A stretch of 15,541 nucleotides of DNA from the NCBI GenBank assembly GCA_045539425.1, contig JAZQFH010000020.1:1-15541 (forward strand), given 5' to 3'. This document shows positions 1-6,826 of the stretch, one piece after another; position 1 is the stretch's first letter, and each line of letters opens with the position of its first letter. This stretch comes from RUG14871 sp045539425 (lineage in GTDB: Bacteria > Bacillota_I > Bacilli_A > Erysipelotrichales > Erysipelotrichaceae). Below the pieces are notes generated by a model. That model was not told where the DNA came from, ran no database searches, and was given only the letters and a program-made list of their open reading frames with translations. The position numbers and the translations under genes were made by a program.

Positions 1-18
1 CAGGTCTTGTCTTCCTAA

Positions 19-180
19 GACCGCTTGGCCTCCGACTTGATCGCCGAAAAACTCTCCCTTCAGCCGGGAACGATCAAAAACCTCGTTTCGATCATGCTCA
101 ACAAGACCTTTTGCGTGAGCCGCACCGCCCTGGCGAGGTACGCACTTGACAACAAACTGGTAAAGCCGGATCAAGAATAA
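19..180 (+). pseudogene. C-terminal HTH of a LuxR-family regulator, broken or partial
   Basis: The reading frame ending at TAA 178-180 encodes IAEKLSLQPGTIKNLVS and later RTALARYALDNKLV, which is the GerE/LuxR-type DNA-binding helix-turn-helix with its typical tail. The same frame has a TAA at 16-18, just upstream of the HTH, where the linker from a receiver or sensor domain should be, so no full-length protein can be read through the window edge. A TTG at 25-27 could start a minimal HTH-only peptide, but no ribosome site precedes it. I therefore read it as the decayed 3' end of a response regulator or LuxR protein; a sequencing error or assembly junction near the window edge would also explain the stop. 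A strong terminator follows 16 bases after the stop. Confidence 0.6.
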
Positions 181-195
181 AGAAGAATAACTAAA

Positions 196-246
196 TAACA
201 GTGCCGAAAGTGACAAACGGAATGACTTTCGGCACTGTTATTTTTT
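196..246 (+). terminator. Rho-independent terminator after the LuxR-like fragment
   Basis: A perfect 16-bp stem (196-211 with 225-240, sequence TAACAGTGCCGAAAGT) has a 13-base loop and is followed by six T at 241-246. It ends the LuxR-like transcript and insulates the lipoprotein gene. Confidence 0.9.
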
Positions 247-257
247 CGGCATTTTTG

Positions 258-263
258 TATAAT
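258..263 (+). promoter_or_regulatory. -10 box for the lipoprotein gene pair
   Basis: TATAAT at 258-263 lies between the upstream terminator and the gene start at 318. I see no good -35 at the right distance, because the terminator occupies that place. Confidence 0.45.
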
Positions 264-317
264 GGAAACAGAAGACTTCATAATGCTCTTTTTATACCTA
301 TTAACGGAGGAATCAAA

Positions 318-1004
318 ATGAAAAAACTGATCATGATCGCGCTCGCAATTGTGATGATCGTCAGTCTGGCGGCATGCAAAGGCAGCGAAAACGGAAACAA
401 CAGCACAAACCCGCCCGCAAGTAGCACCGGTGATAATCAGCAATCCGGCAACGAATCGGGCAACGGCAACACCTCGCAGGGCGGCAATAACGCCGAGGAA
501 GCAAAACTCACCGGAAAACTCAACCTCATCGACCTTGACGACAGGGATCCGTCCGTCCTTCGCGGCGTAATCATCAAAGGCAACTGTGCCGGCGGCTACG
601 ACGGAATCAACGGAAAAGAGTCCTCTCTGACCGACGTCCGCTGCATCTTTGAACTGAACGAGTGGGTCTATTTCTACCCGGATACCGACGCGACGTACGG
701 TCTGCGCGTCTGGATCCTGAAGCACCGCGACGATCAGGAGTATTATAACACAGCCAAGTTCTCCGATCTCGATCCGAACTTTGCGAACTATTGCGATCTT
801 CATTATCCCGAGGATGCGGAAAATCCAGATGAAACGGAATGGGGCAGCTTCTATCTGAATAAGGAAGAATGCGAACCCGGCTATTACGATTTCGTCTTCA
901 CTTACGAGGGAAAAGCCATCGCCACCTTGCTTACCCGTTTCTACAACGAAAATGAGCTCACCGTCAAATCCGACGCTGATCTGGAAGCTCTGATGCACGA
1001 ATGA
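318..1004 (+). CDS. Secreted lipoprotein of unknown function
   Basis: The 228-aa product begins with a lipoprotein signal (MKKLIMIALAIV, hydrophobic core, lipobox SLAAC with Cys20 as the predicted lipidation site). A low-complexity G/N/S linker of about 40 residues follows, then an acidic, aromatic-rich domain of about 165 residues with no motif I recognise. It should sit on the outer face of the membrane with the linker as spacer. ATG 318 is chosen over the upstream ATG-less extension because GGAGG at 306-310 lies 7 bases before it and the signal peptide starts there. Its TGA (1002-1004) overlaps the ATG of the next gene (1001-1003), so the two are likely translated together. Codon usage is richer in C and G than in the genes after 1600, which may mean a different origin. 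Confidence 0.88.
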   Translation: MKKLIMIALAIVMIVSLAACKGSENGNNSTNPPASSTGDNQQSGNESGNGNTSQGGNNAEEAKLTGKLNLIDLDDRDPSVLRGVIIKGNCAGGYDGINGKESSLTDVRCIFELNEWVYFYPDTDATYGLRVWILKHRDDQEYYNTAKFSDLDPNFANYCDLHYPEDAENPDETEWGSFYLNKEECEPGYYDFVFTYEGKAIATLLTRFYNENELTVKSDADLEALMHE

Positions 1005-1498
1005 GCGGCGCCGTGTTCGAAGAACGTTTTATAAAGCTCGTCGAAGATAACGGCGGGTTTGAGTATTATCAGGCGTACCGGGACGACGTCGATCACATCC
1101 TCGGCGGAAAGGGCGATACCTATTGGTACGTCATTATGAAAAAAGGCAAGGTCACGGAGTCTTATATCGGGAAATACAAAGACGGCGTGTGGGAAGACGT
1201 TTATGTCAAGGGCAGCGGTGCCAGTAAAAAGACAAAAGCCATGCCCTCTGGCAACACGATTAAGCGAATCGCCGAAAAAGCGTATCTCTGTCAGAATGAA
1301 ACCTGGGTCACGCGGCGAACGCCGAAACCGATTGAGGATGCACATCCGCGTTACCATTATGTGTACGGCTTCGGCGACAAGGGGCTCGATATCTCTGTGC
1401 AGTACGGCGTGACGATCGCTTACAACGACGTCAAGGACGCTGACGCAAGTTTTCATTTGAGATATCTTTATATTGGCAATGATGTTGACTTACCATAA
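1001..1498 (+). CDS. Hypothetical soluble protein coupled to the lipoprotein
   Basis: The 165-aa product has no signal peptide or membrane helix. It is rich in Tyr, Asp, Lys and Gly (for example GDTYWYVIMKKGKV, GKYKDGVWEDVYVKG and HPRYHYVYGFGDKGLDI), a pattern typical of a small beta-rich fold, but I do not recognise a family. The start ATG overlaps the stop of the lipoprotein gene (ATGA), and a terminator follows 21 bases after the TAA, so the pair forms a complete two-gene unit. The overlap suggests fixed stoichiometry, for example a cytoplasmic partner of the lipoprotein. It could also be a former C-terminal domain of the lipoprotein split off by a frameshift: the overlap is only 4 bases, and the second frame starts exactly where the first ends, which fits either view. 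Confidence 0.72.
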   Translation: MSGAVFEERFIKLVEDNGGFEYYQAYRDDVDHILGGKGDTYWYVIMKKGKVTESYIGKYKDGVWEDVYVKGSGASKKTKAMPSGNTIKRIAEKAYLCQNETWVTRRTPKPIEDAHPRYHYVYGFGDKGLDISVQYGVTIAYNDVKDADASFHLRYLYIGNDVDLP

Positions 1499-1519
1499 CT
1501 AACTATTAACCTATGTATG

Positions 1520-1546
1520 CACCGCAGGGGCTTCCTGCGGTGTTTT
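1520..1546 (+). terminator. Rho-independent terminator of the lipoprotein unit
   Basis: A 9-bp stem CACCGCAGG/CCTGCGGTG (1520-1528 with 1534-1542) with loop GGCTT is followed by TTTTC TTC. Confidence 0.88.
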
Positions 1547-1624
1547 CTTCTGCTTTAGCGTCCTCTGTCATAATCGTGGCTGCGAGGTCGGGTCTGCTGG
1601 ATAAAGTAGTAGGCGGCGACTGAT

Positions 1625-1671
1625 AAAAAAGTTTCCCTTGTTTTGCCCCACAAGGGTAAAAACAAGGGAAA
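1625..1671 (-). terminator. Terminator of the minus-strand GNAT unit, with an alternative hairpin
   Basis: Read on the minus strand, a 13-bp perfect stem TTTCCCTTGTTTT/AAAACAAGGGAAA (1659-1671 with 1632-1644) is followed by CTTTTTT. Inside, the loop carries a third CAAGGG copy (1651-1656) able to pair with 1635-1640, so a shorter competing hairpin is possible. It lies about 90 bases past the stop of the mini-membrane gene. Confidence 0.7.
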
Positions 1672-1757
1672 ACGGAGCTTTTTATGGTAGCAGACCTGCG
1701 GGAAATGCAGGAAAATCAACGGTTTTCAGAGATTCGGATAGATAAACTTGAATTTCG

Positions 1758-1919
1758 TCACATGGAAGATGTGAACCATAAATATCCCAAAACAACTATT
1801 CCTAATACCGTGATTGCGGTTGTTATGATCCCAGCGACTTTCTTTTTCCTTACAAATGCAATAGCAGTGATGATTATTAGCAGCACATATACTATTGCCA
1901 ACCAAGCAGTAAATCCCAT
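1758..1919 (-). CDS. Small two-helix membrane protein
   Basis: The predicted 53-aa product has two hydrophobic segments (about residues 4-23 and 29-48) joined by a basic turn VRKKKVAG, which places the turn on the cytoplasmic side and both ends outside. The start ATG 1917-1919 is chosen because GAGGAG sits 9 bases upstream. A longer reading from TTG 1950-1952, overlapping the GNAT stop as TTGA, lacks its own ribosome site. No family is recognised. Proteins of this shape occur as small anchors, toxins of the type I kind, or regulators of a neighbouring enzyme. It follows the acetyltransferase gene in the same direction and likely shares its transcript. Confidence 0.65.
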   Translation of the reverse strand: MGFTAWLAIVYVLLIIITAIAFVRKKKVAGIITTAITVLGIVVLGYLWFTSSM

Positions 1920-1948
1920 TTGCAACATCTCCTCAAACAGCGAATTTG

Positions 1949-2398
1949 TCAATCTTCAGTAATATGATAACAATACCACTCTTCTTCTGTCCTCTTGAAT
2001 CCCACAGATTCAAACATTTTTTGACTTTGCGCATTGAAAGAATAAATATTAGCCCTAACTTCTTTTAACCCTTTTTCCCTAGCGAGTGTGAGCATATTCA
2101 ACACACATCTGCGACCAATATGCTGATTCTGGTATTCCTTACAAACTACAATGGCAACTTCCGCATTATCCATAAGTGAGATATCACCCACCAATATTCC
2201 TTTATACTCAATATAGTAGCACTCTCCGTGAGCGCATAGATAATCATACATTCGATGCAGAAGATCTATATCATAAGGCTTGTCTCTGTTATCAACCTGC
2301 CTACAAACATCGAAATCTTGATACCATGGAAGCGACGCTTCGTCATTCCTATAGTACGGAATTAGCTTGATTTCGCTATCAACGATTCTTTCATTCAT
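1949..2398 (-). CDS. GNAT-family N-acetyltransferase
   Basis: The 149-aa product matches the GNAT fold in length and layout. The acetyl-CoA pyrophosphate-binding motif A is seen as VVCKEYQNQHIGRR (Q-x-x-x-I-G-R form), followed by the helix VLNMLTLAREKGLKEVRANI and motif B with NAQSQKMFESVGFKR, the classic N-x-x-x-x-x-x-F-x-x-x-G-F tail. It should transfer acetyl from acetyl-CoA to an amine; the acceptor (protein N-terminus, antibiotic or small amine) cannot be told. GGAG lies 9 bases before ATG 2398. The DNA is AT-rich compared with both flanks. A mini-membrane gene follows in the same direction. Confidence 0.9.
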   Translation of the reverse strand: MNERIVDSEIKLIPYYRNDEASLPWYQDFDVCRQVDNRDKPYDIDLLHRMYDYLCAHGECYYIEYKGILVGDISLMDNAEVAIVVCKEYQNQHIGRRCVLNMLTLAREKGLKEVRANIYSFNAQSQKMFESVGFKRTEEEWYCYHITED

Positions 2399-2465
2399 TT
2401 TTCACTACTCCGATCAATTCCGCTTTTCCTATGAATTGATTTTACCTTTTATCACTACCCAACTC

Positions 2466-2471
2466 TATAAT
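2466..2471 (+). promoter_or_regulatory. -10 box upstream of the prepilin peptidase remnant
   Basis: TATAAT at 2466-2471 lies 27 bases before the remnant's ATG. No convincing -35 is seen. Confidence 0.4.
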
Positions 2472-2498
2472 AACTCGTCATGAAAGGCCGGTCATTAT

Positions 2499-2784
2499 AT
2501 GAAAACAGTCATTATCGTTTTACTTATACATCTGCTGGTAATAGCCATAATTGATTACAAGCAGCACATCATTCCGTATCAGGCTGTTCTGAGTCTGGTC
2601 GTATTCAAATCAGGCTATGATCTGATCATAAATCAAAGCCTTGTAACGATGTTTACCAACATCGGTTATTCCCTTCTGATCACGGTGCCATTATTGCTAC
2701 TGACAGTGTGAATGGAGAAGAAAACAGGCAATTTCCAGCTTGGCGGGGGGTGATTTGAAAGAGTTATTCCTGCCGATGATATAA
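2499..2784 (+). pseudogene. Type IV prepilin peptidase (A24 family) remnant
   Basis: The first 70 codons give membrane helix LLIHLLVIAIIDYKQHIIPY, which carries the family's first active-site Asp in the form D-x(5)-I-P, followed by two more hydrophobic stretches. The frame then hits TGA at 2709-2711. Directly after it, the same frame reads MEKKTGNFQLGGG (2712-2750) and stops, while a shift of one base at the run of six G gives GGGDLKELFLPMI (to TAA 2784), the second active-site motif GGGDxK of prepilin peptidases. Both catalytic motifs are thus present in order but separated by one nonsense codon and one frameshift, and the C-terminal helices are missing. The intact enzyme cleaves prepilin leader peptides; no pilin genes are seen nearby. 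Confidence 0.75.
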
Positions 2785-2793
2785 ACAAAAATC

Positions 2794-2828
2794 AGGTCGT
2801 AGATCAGCTCCAGATATTCGACCTTTTT
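2794..2828 (+). terminator. Possible terminator after the prepilin peptidase remnant
   Basis: A 6-bp stem AGGTCG/CGACCT (2794-2799 with 2819-2824) encloses a 19-base loop and is followed by TTTTTCTC. The long loop makes it moderate. The 2829-2914 stretch shows only pyrimidine-rich sequence. Confidence 0.45.
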
Positions 2829-2914
2829 CTCTTCCTTTTTCTCCTATATGATTTTCTTCTTCATAAAAACACCCGTGAAAACTCTATTCCAATTATATCA
2901 TCCTAAGAAGTATC

Positions 2915-2941
2915 ATGACCCTTTCATCCCCGTGTTATAAT
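2915..2941 (+). promoter_or_regulatory. Promoter of the two-helix membrane protein gene
   Basis: TATAAT (2936-2941) is preceded by ATGACC (2915-2920) at 15 bases. The -10 is perfect; the -35 is weak and the spacing short. Confidence 0.5.
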
Positions 2942-2968
2942 AAAGAAAAACAAAAAGGGGAAATCATC

Positions 2969-3442
2969 ATGAAAACACCGGTCACCAAGGAACTGTTAAA
3001 GTCAATCTATGCGAAATCCAATCATTCCATTTATGCTATTATTGCGATTGCCGTGCTTTTCTGCCTTGTCTGTCTCTTTCTGGTTCCGAACAAGCTCATC
3101 GCTGTCGCCGTAACGCTCTTTGTACTGGCTTTTGCGGCTGTACTCTATTTCAGATACAAAAAACTCGGAGGCGGAGGAAACACCGATAACGCCTACTTCC
3201 GCTTACTGCCTTTAAAGGAAAAGCAGGAGTATGAGCGACATGACGCGGAAACCAACTCGTACGAGACGGAACTCTATCTCATCTTCAATGAGAAGGACCT
3301 GGTGGAAGTCGACCGGAAAGAATTCGATGCCGCAAAGGAAAACAACATGTATTATGTTGCCTACTTCTCAGAGACGGATACACCGTTTGCCTGCTTTGAT
3401 GCAGACTCCTATGAGCCGGACGCATCCTTCCCTGTAAAATAA
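2969..3442 (+). CDS. Membrane protein with two helices and a cytoplasmic C-terminal domain
   Basis: The 157-aa product has a short basic N-terminus, two adjacent membrane helices (about residues 20-40 and 43-62), a basic stop RYKK, a GGGG hinge, and an acidic soluble domain of about 85 residues (LLPLKEKQEYERHDAE, YLIFNEKDLVEVDRKEF, FACFDADSYEPDASFPVK). I do not recognise the family. The tail looks like a small beta-rich domain of the kind seen in PH-like or DUF-type membrane proteins of Bacillota. ATG 2969 is chosen because AGGGG lies 8 bases upstream, and a TATAAT box lies 28 bases before it. The gene stands alone and converges on the ADP-ribose operon, with a shared hairpin between them. 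Confidence 0.75.
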   Translation: MKTPVTKELLKSIYAKSNHSIYAIIAIAVLFCLVCLFLVPNKLIAVAVTLFVLAFAAVLYFRYKKLGGGGNTDNAYFRLLPLKEKQEYERHDAETNSYETELYLIFNEKDLVEVDRKEFDAAKENNMYYVAYFSETDTPFACFDADSYEPDASFPVK

Positions 3443-3451
3443 AATGAAACA

Positions 3452-3467
3452 GACTCCAAATGGAGTC
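3452..3467. terminator. Bidirectional terminator between convergent genes
   Basis: Stem GACTCC/GGAGTC with loop AAAT. It has T-rich tails on both strands (TATTCTTT on plus; TGTTTCATTTTATTTT on minus), 10 bases after one stop and 2 bases after the other. Confidence 0.7.
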
Positions 3468-3469
3468 CG

Positions 3470-3898
3470 CTATTCTTTCTTCTCAGCTTTCTTTTTCTCT
3501 GTTTCCTGTTTCTTCTTTTCCCGCTCAGCTTTCTTCTTTCTTCTTTGTTCGCGGTTCTTCTTTTCCGAGGCAAAAATCTCCACAGCCGCATCCACCAGCT
3601 CTGTCGGCATGACTTCCCCGCTGATCATTGTTTCTGCCCAGGGACATAGCTCCTTATAGTCTTCATCCAATATTACCGTATACGGCGGTCCGCAGCGGTC
3701 ATCCACCGCCATATATAAGTGTCTTCCGCTAGAGATCAGGCTGCTTGGCCTCTTTGTCGCAGGATCATCCAGAAGATCAAAGATCTCCTTATCGATCTCA
3801 TAGAGGTCATGATTCGGTCCTCCGCCGATCTCTGCCGTATAGAGGTTTCGTTTCTCATCGTAACAGGCTCTCCAGCCCATTCCTTTCTTAAAGATCAT
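3470..3898 (-). CDS. Unknown 142-aa protein coupled to the PARG-ARH gene
   Basis: The start ATG (3896-3898) overlaps the TGA of the upstream PARG-ARH gene (3895-3897), and AGGAG lies 7 bases before it inside that gene, so translation is coupled. A longer frame from 3937 exists but lacks this ribosome site. The first 110 residues form a compact domain (MIFKKGMGWRACYDEKRNLY, AEIGGGPNHDLYEIDKEIFDLLDD, GRHLYMAVDD, CPWAETMISGEVMP) that I do not recognise. The last 30 residues are almost only K, E, R and Q, which predicts a charged helix or coiled coil. Coupling implies that it works with, or on the same substrate as, the deADP-ribosylating fusion, perhaps as substrate adaptor, nucleic-acid-binding partner or protein target. 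That role is inference. Confidence 0.75.
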   Translation of the reverse strand: MIFKKGMGWRACYDEKRNLYTAEIGGGPNHDLYEIDKEIFDLLDDPATKRPSSLISSGRHLYMAVDDRCGPPYTVILDEDYKELCPWAETMISGEVMPTELVDAAVEIFASEKKNREQRRKKKAEREKKKQETEKKKAEKKE

Positions 3899-5913
3899 TG
3901 TTTCTCCTGCCTTTCTTTCTGCTCTTTTGTATCGCACATGTACACATACTTACAGAGCCATCTCTCATCATCATACGTACTGTGTTCACTCATCTGACAG
4001 CCGTAGTAAAGATCACTTGCCATTTCCATAATGACATCATAGAGCTCCAGATTCTTCTTCCATTTCTCTTCGATGGCATCAAAGCCCAAGAGTGCACCCA
4101 GGATATTTCCCGTCACGGCTCCCGTAGAATCACTGTCTCCTTTATGGTTGACGGAAACCGTTACGCCTTTGGAGAAGTCATTTGGATAGCGTAAGGCACA
4201 GTATAAGGCAATGCCCAGCGTCTCTTCCGCAACCCAGCCTTCGCCGATTTCATGAATGTTATCCAGATCACTTTCATCATTCTCTGAGAGCTGAACCGCC
4301 AGATCAATAATATCCGTCAACTCACCGATATACGGATCATCCGCATACATCTTCTTTACCGTATCTCTTGCGTCAAGCACAATTTCCTTTAATGAGTCAT
4401 TGTTAGGAGTATAAACAATACGGTGAAGGATATGCGTCAAAACCGCTGCCGGCAGATACCCCAAGGAATGTCCATGGGTAATGGCCGCAATCTCAGCCCC
4501 TTCCTCATCCACCGTTTCACAGTCCCTGGATCCGTAACGCAGTGCCAGCGGTGCCACCCGCATGATGCCTCCGCAGCCTTTGGAATGATTCAGCGGGTTC
4601 TCAATGTAATCCCCTGAGGATTCCTTTATTTTCTCTCTTCTTTGATACAGAGCCGAAAGGCAGGTATTTCCCGGTGCTCTCCGGCTGTAGAATTCCTTAC
4701 GCCATGAGAGCCAGGAGCGGTTTCCGAAGTCATGACTTAAGATCCATTCCACCCCTTCTTCATAGCTCATCTCCTGCGTCCGTAACCAGTCCAGATAGGC
4801 ATACTCCACATAGTTGGAAGGATACGACATGATTCCTCTCAGCTTTCCTCTGGTATCGCCAATCAGAATTCCGCAGGCGGTAAACAGCGTCATCTGCGTA
4901 TCGTCGGAAATGAGCGCTTTCCCGCTTCTATGATCCAGTTCATATTCCGTGATACCCTTTTTGCCGTACTTTTGGAAAATGGCACCTTCACTTAAAAACT
5001 CCACCGGATAGCCTAAAGCATCACCAATCGCTCCGCCAAGCAGGCACCCTTTGACCTTGTCCAGACGGAGATCATCCTTCTTTTCCGCTTCCGTTGTTTC
5101 ACTTCCGCTTCCGAAGTTCCGGTAGAATTCCCGGAAGTTTGTTTTCTCTTCACTATTATCCAGTACCGCAAAGATGACTTCCTCAAAGTGATGGTTCTGT
5201 AACGCTTCATAAAACAGGTCGGAAATCACGGCCGGATCATTGCGGAAGGCTCCGCAGCCCCAGGCACCCAGTATCAGTGTTTGATAGTTATGTTTTTCTG
5301 CACACTCTAACATAACACAGATACGGTGATAGACCATCTTACGGTATTCTTCTTTGCTCTTTCCCTCATAACCGTAGTACAGATCCGGTGCCGCACAGGT
5401 CAGTACGGCAACAACCGCTGTTTCTGACAGAAGGTTTCCGCCCTGATCCTTAATGATTTCCACTTTCGGCGTCAGAATCAGAGCATCCGAGCCCATATTG
5501 GTATTGAGAAGCCGGTTGTATTGATAGTATTCTTTTGCCACAGGACTATTCAGTGACAGATACAGGGAGCTCTTGCGGCAGAGATCTTCTTCCTGTGCTT
5601 TCGCTCCGTTCAGAACCCCTCCGCCCGGCGTCACCGCATTCGCAAAGTTCAGTACCAGCACGTTGTCTTTCCTGCATTCTATGGCGGCAGTATAGGAGTC
5701 TGTATTGATGCAGCTGTAACGGGTCTTTCGTGCACTGTTCTGTTCTGCTTTTGTTACTGAAAAGGTGTCCGGAAGGAAGACCTCACATTCTTTCATTTCT
5801 TCCTCGCTCAGCTGTAACGTGACCCTCTTCCCTCTCACTTCATAATATCCGCGCTGGAGAATCTCCATGGTATCTTCAAATAATTCCTTATTCAGAGTTT
5901 TTCTGTCTTTCAT
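3895..5913 (-). CDS. PARG-type macro domain fused to ADP-ribosylglycohydrolase
   Basis: This 672-aa protein joins two ADP-ribose hydrolases of separate folds. Residues about 1-270 match the microbial PARG family (TIGR02452/PF10021 type): NFANAVTPGGG at 89-99, catalytic QEE at 107-109 (the G-G-G-x(7)-Q-E-E signature), and GAWGCGAFRNDP at 216-227. A short acidic linker follows (270-284). Residues about 285-640 match the DraG/ARH family (PF03747): GCLLGGAIGDALG, metal-binding SDDTQM at 336-341, GCGGIMRVAPLA, THGHSLG, and the second metal motif GDSDSTGAVTGNILGA at 592-607. All key residues of both centres appear intact. PARG enzymes release ADP-ribose from O-linked or polymeric forms, ARH enzymes from Ser, Arg or acetyl esters, so the fusion could clear several linkages. 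GAGGGG lies 7 bases before ATG 5913. It is third in a minus-strand unit and overlaps the next gene by ATGA. Confidence 0.93.
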   Translation of the reverse strand: MKDRKTLNKELFEDTMEILQRGYYEVRGKRVTLQLSEEEMKECEVFLPDTFSVTKAEQNSARKTRYSCINTDSYTAAIECRKDNVLVLNFANAVTPGGGVLNGAKAQEEDLCRKSSLYLSLNSPVAKEYYQYNRLLNTNMGSDALILTPKVEIIKDQGGNLLSETAVVAVLTCAAPDLYYGYEGKSKEEYRKMVYHRICVMLECAEKHNYQTLILGAWGCGAFRNDPAVISDLFYEALQNHHFEEVIFAVLDNSEEKTNFREFYRNFGSGSETTEAEKKDDLRLDKVKGCLLGGAIGDALGYPVEFLSEGAIFQKYGKKGITEYELDHRSGKALISDDTQMTLFTACGILIGDTRGKLRGIMSYPSNYVEYAYLDWLRTQEMSYEEGVEWILSHDFGNRSWLSWRKEFYSRRAPGNTCLSALYQRREKIKESSGDYIENPLNHSKGCGGIMRVAPLALRYGSRDCETVDEEGAEIAAITHGHSLGYLPAAVLTHILHRIVYTPNNDSLKEIVLDARDTVKKMYADDPYIGELTDIIDLAVQLSENDESDLDNIHEIGEGWVAEETLGIALYCALRYPNDFSKGVTVSVNHKGDSDSTGAVTGNILGALLGFDAIEEKWKKNLELYDVIMEMASDLYYGCQMSEHSTYDDERWLCKYVYMCDTKEQKERQEKQ

Positions 5914-6013
5914 ACTACTTCTTCCCCTCTCTAAGTGTGTTATTCCATTGTTCTGTCTTCTTATGGTCGCCTGATAAGTGACAAATCGATCACCCGCACG
6001 GCGGCGGTGAAGG

Positions 6014-6826
6014 TTATAACAGGCGCTTGTAAATATCCAGCATGCTCTCTAATTGATATTTAAGCAGCCAGGCCGCATTGTTGTATTCCGGTACCGCCTT
6101 AATGACCTTTAAAAGCGGCAAAACATATTCCTCCGTCTCTTTGATCATGCGGAAGTTTTTCTCCCGGCTTAATCCCCAGGACATCGTAGTCAGATTATTC
6201 ACCCGATCCACGACCTTGATTAAGGAAGCCTGCGGATTGAGTGAAATCTTATGGAAGTACTCCTTTAACATGGCTTTTCTGTCACTCTTATCGTTTGGTT
6301 TACTTAAGAGCTTCACGACTTCCCTGGTTTCCTCTTCCACCGGAAGCTCCTGAAGTGTTACTTCACAGTCTTCCACAACATCATGTAATAAACACGCCGC
6401 AATGACACTGTCTTCCTCAATTCCCATTGCCAGTAAGTGACAGGCCATATTTAAGGGATGATAAATGTAAGGAACCTCGGACTTCTTCCGGTACTGTCCT
6501 TCATGCGCTTTCAGCGCAAAGTCCGATGCTTTTAATGTCTGCATCATGTTTTTACTTTTGGCGGTGATCTTCACAAAGGACTTCATATGTTCCCACTCAA
6601 ACAGTGTCTGCCGCATCTTATAGTCCTGTTTTCTTTCTTCCGCCAGATCCGATAAAGAGACATCCAGCACTTCGCTCAGCTTTAACAGCTTCCTGACATC
6701 CGGCGCATATTCCTCCCGCTCCCAGGAAGAGACCGCCTGAAAACTCACGTCCAACTGTTCCGCCAGTTCCTCCTGTGTCAGATTTCTCAGTTTCCGGTAT
6801 TTCCGGATGTTTTCTCCGAAAGCCAT
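6014..6826 (-). CDS. XRE-type HTH fused to a MESH1/SpoT-like HD hydrolase
   Basis: The 270-aa product starts at ATG 6824-6826 behind GGAGGT; an in-frame ATG 12 bases earlier overlaps that ribosome site and is less likely. Residues 3-58 are a canonical XRE/Cro helix-turn-helix (FGENIRKYRKLRNLTQEELA, VSFQAVSSWERE). Residues about 95-230 match the HD domain of (p)ppGpp hydrolases: AHEGQYRKKSEVPYIYHPL, LLHDVVED with HD at 148-149 and ED at 152-153, and KVVDRVNNLTTM with the distal metal Asp near 207. All expected metal ligands are present and no synthetase domain is fused, as in MESH1. Relatives hydrolyse ppGpp or NADPH phosphate, or, as toxSAS antitoxins, remove pyrophosphate from tRNA. The HTH makes it the likely regulator of its own unit through the palindrome at 7053-7073. 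The next gene starts 100 bases downstream without a clear terminator. Confidence 0.9.
   Translation of the reverse strand: MAFGENIRKYRKLRNLTQEELAEQLDVSFQAVSSWEREEYAPDVRKLLKLSEVLDVSLSDLAEERKQDYKMRQTLFEWEHMKSFVKITAKSKNMMQTLKASDFALKAHEGQYRKKSEVPYIYHPLNMACHLLAMGIEEDSVIAACLLHDVVEDCEVTLQELPVEEETREVVKLLSKPNDKSDRKAMLKEYFHKISLNPQASLIKVVDRVNNLTTMSWGLSREKNFRMIKETEEYVLPLLKVIKAVPEYNNAAWLLKYQLESMLDIYKRLL

Noticed and set aside
171..998. Minus-strand frame of 275 codons opposite the lipoprotein
   Set aside because: Shadow of the lipoprotein gene; its frame crosses the terminator hairpin and has no ribosome site.
1631..1671. Nested CAAGGG repeats as a riboswitch or IS end
   Set aside because: A minus-strand terminator with CTTTTTT explains the stem more simply.
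1684..1962. Plus-strand frame with start MVADLREMQENQRFSEIRIDKL and a CGGAG site
   Set aside because: Most of it lies opposite the better supported mini-membrane gene and the end of the GNAT gene; only the first 25 codons are free. It could be a truncated 5' gene end, but I have no family for it.
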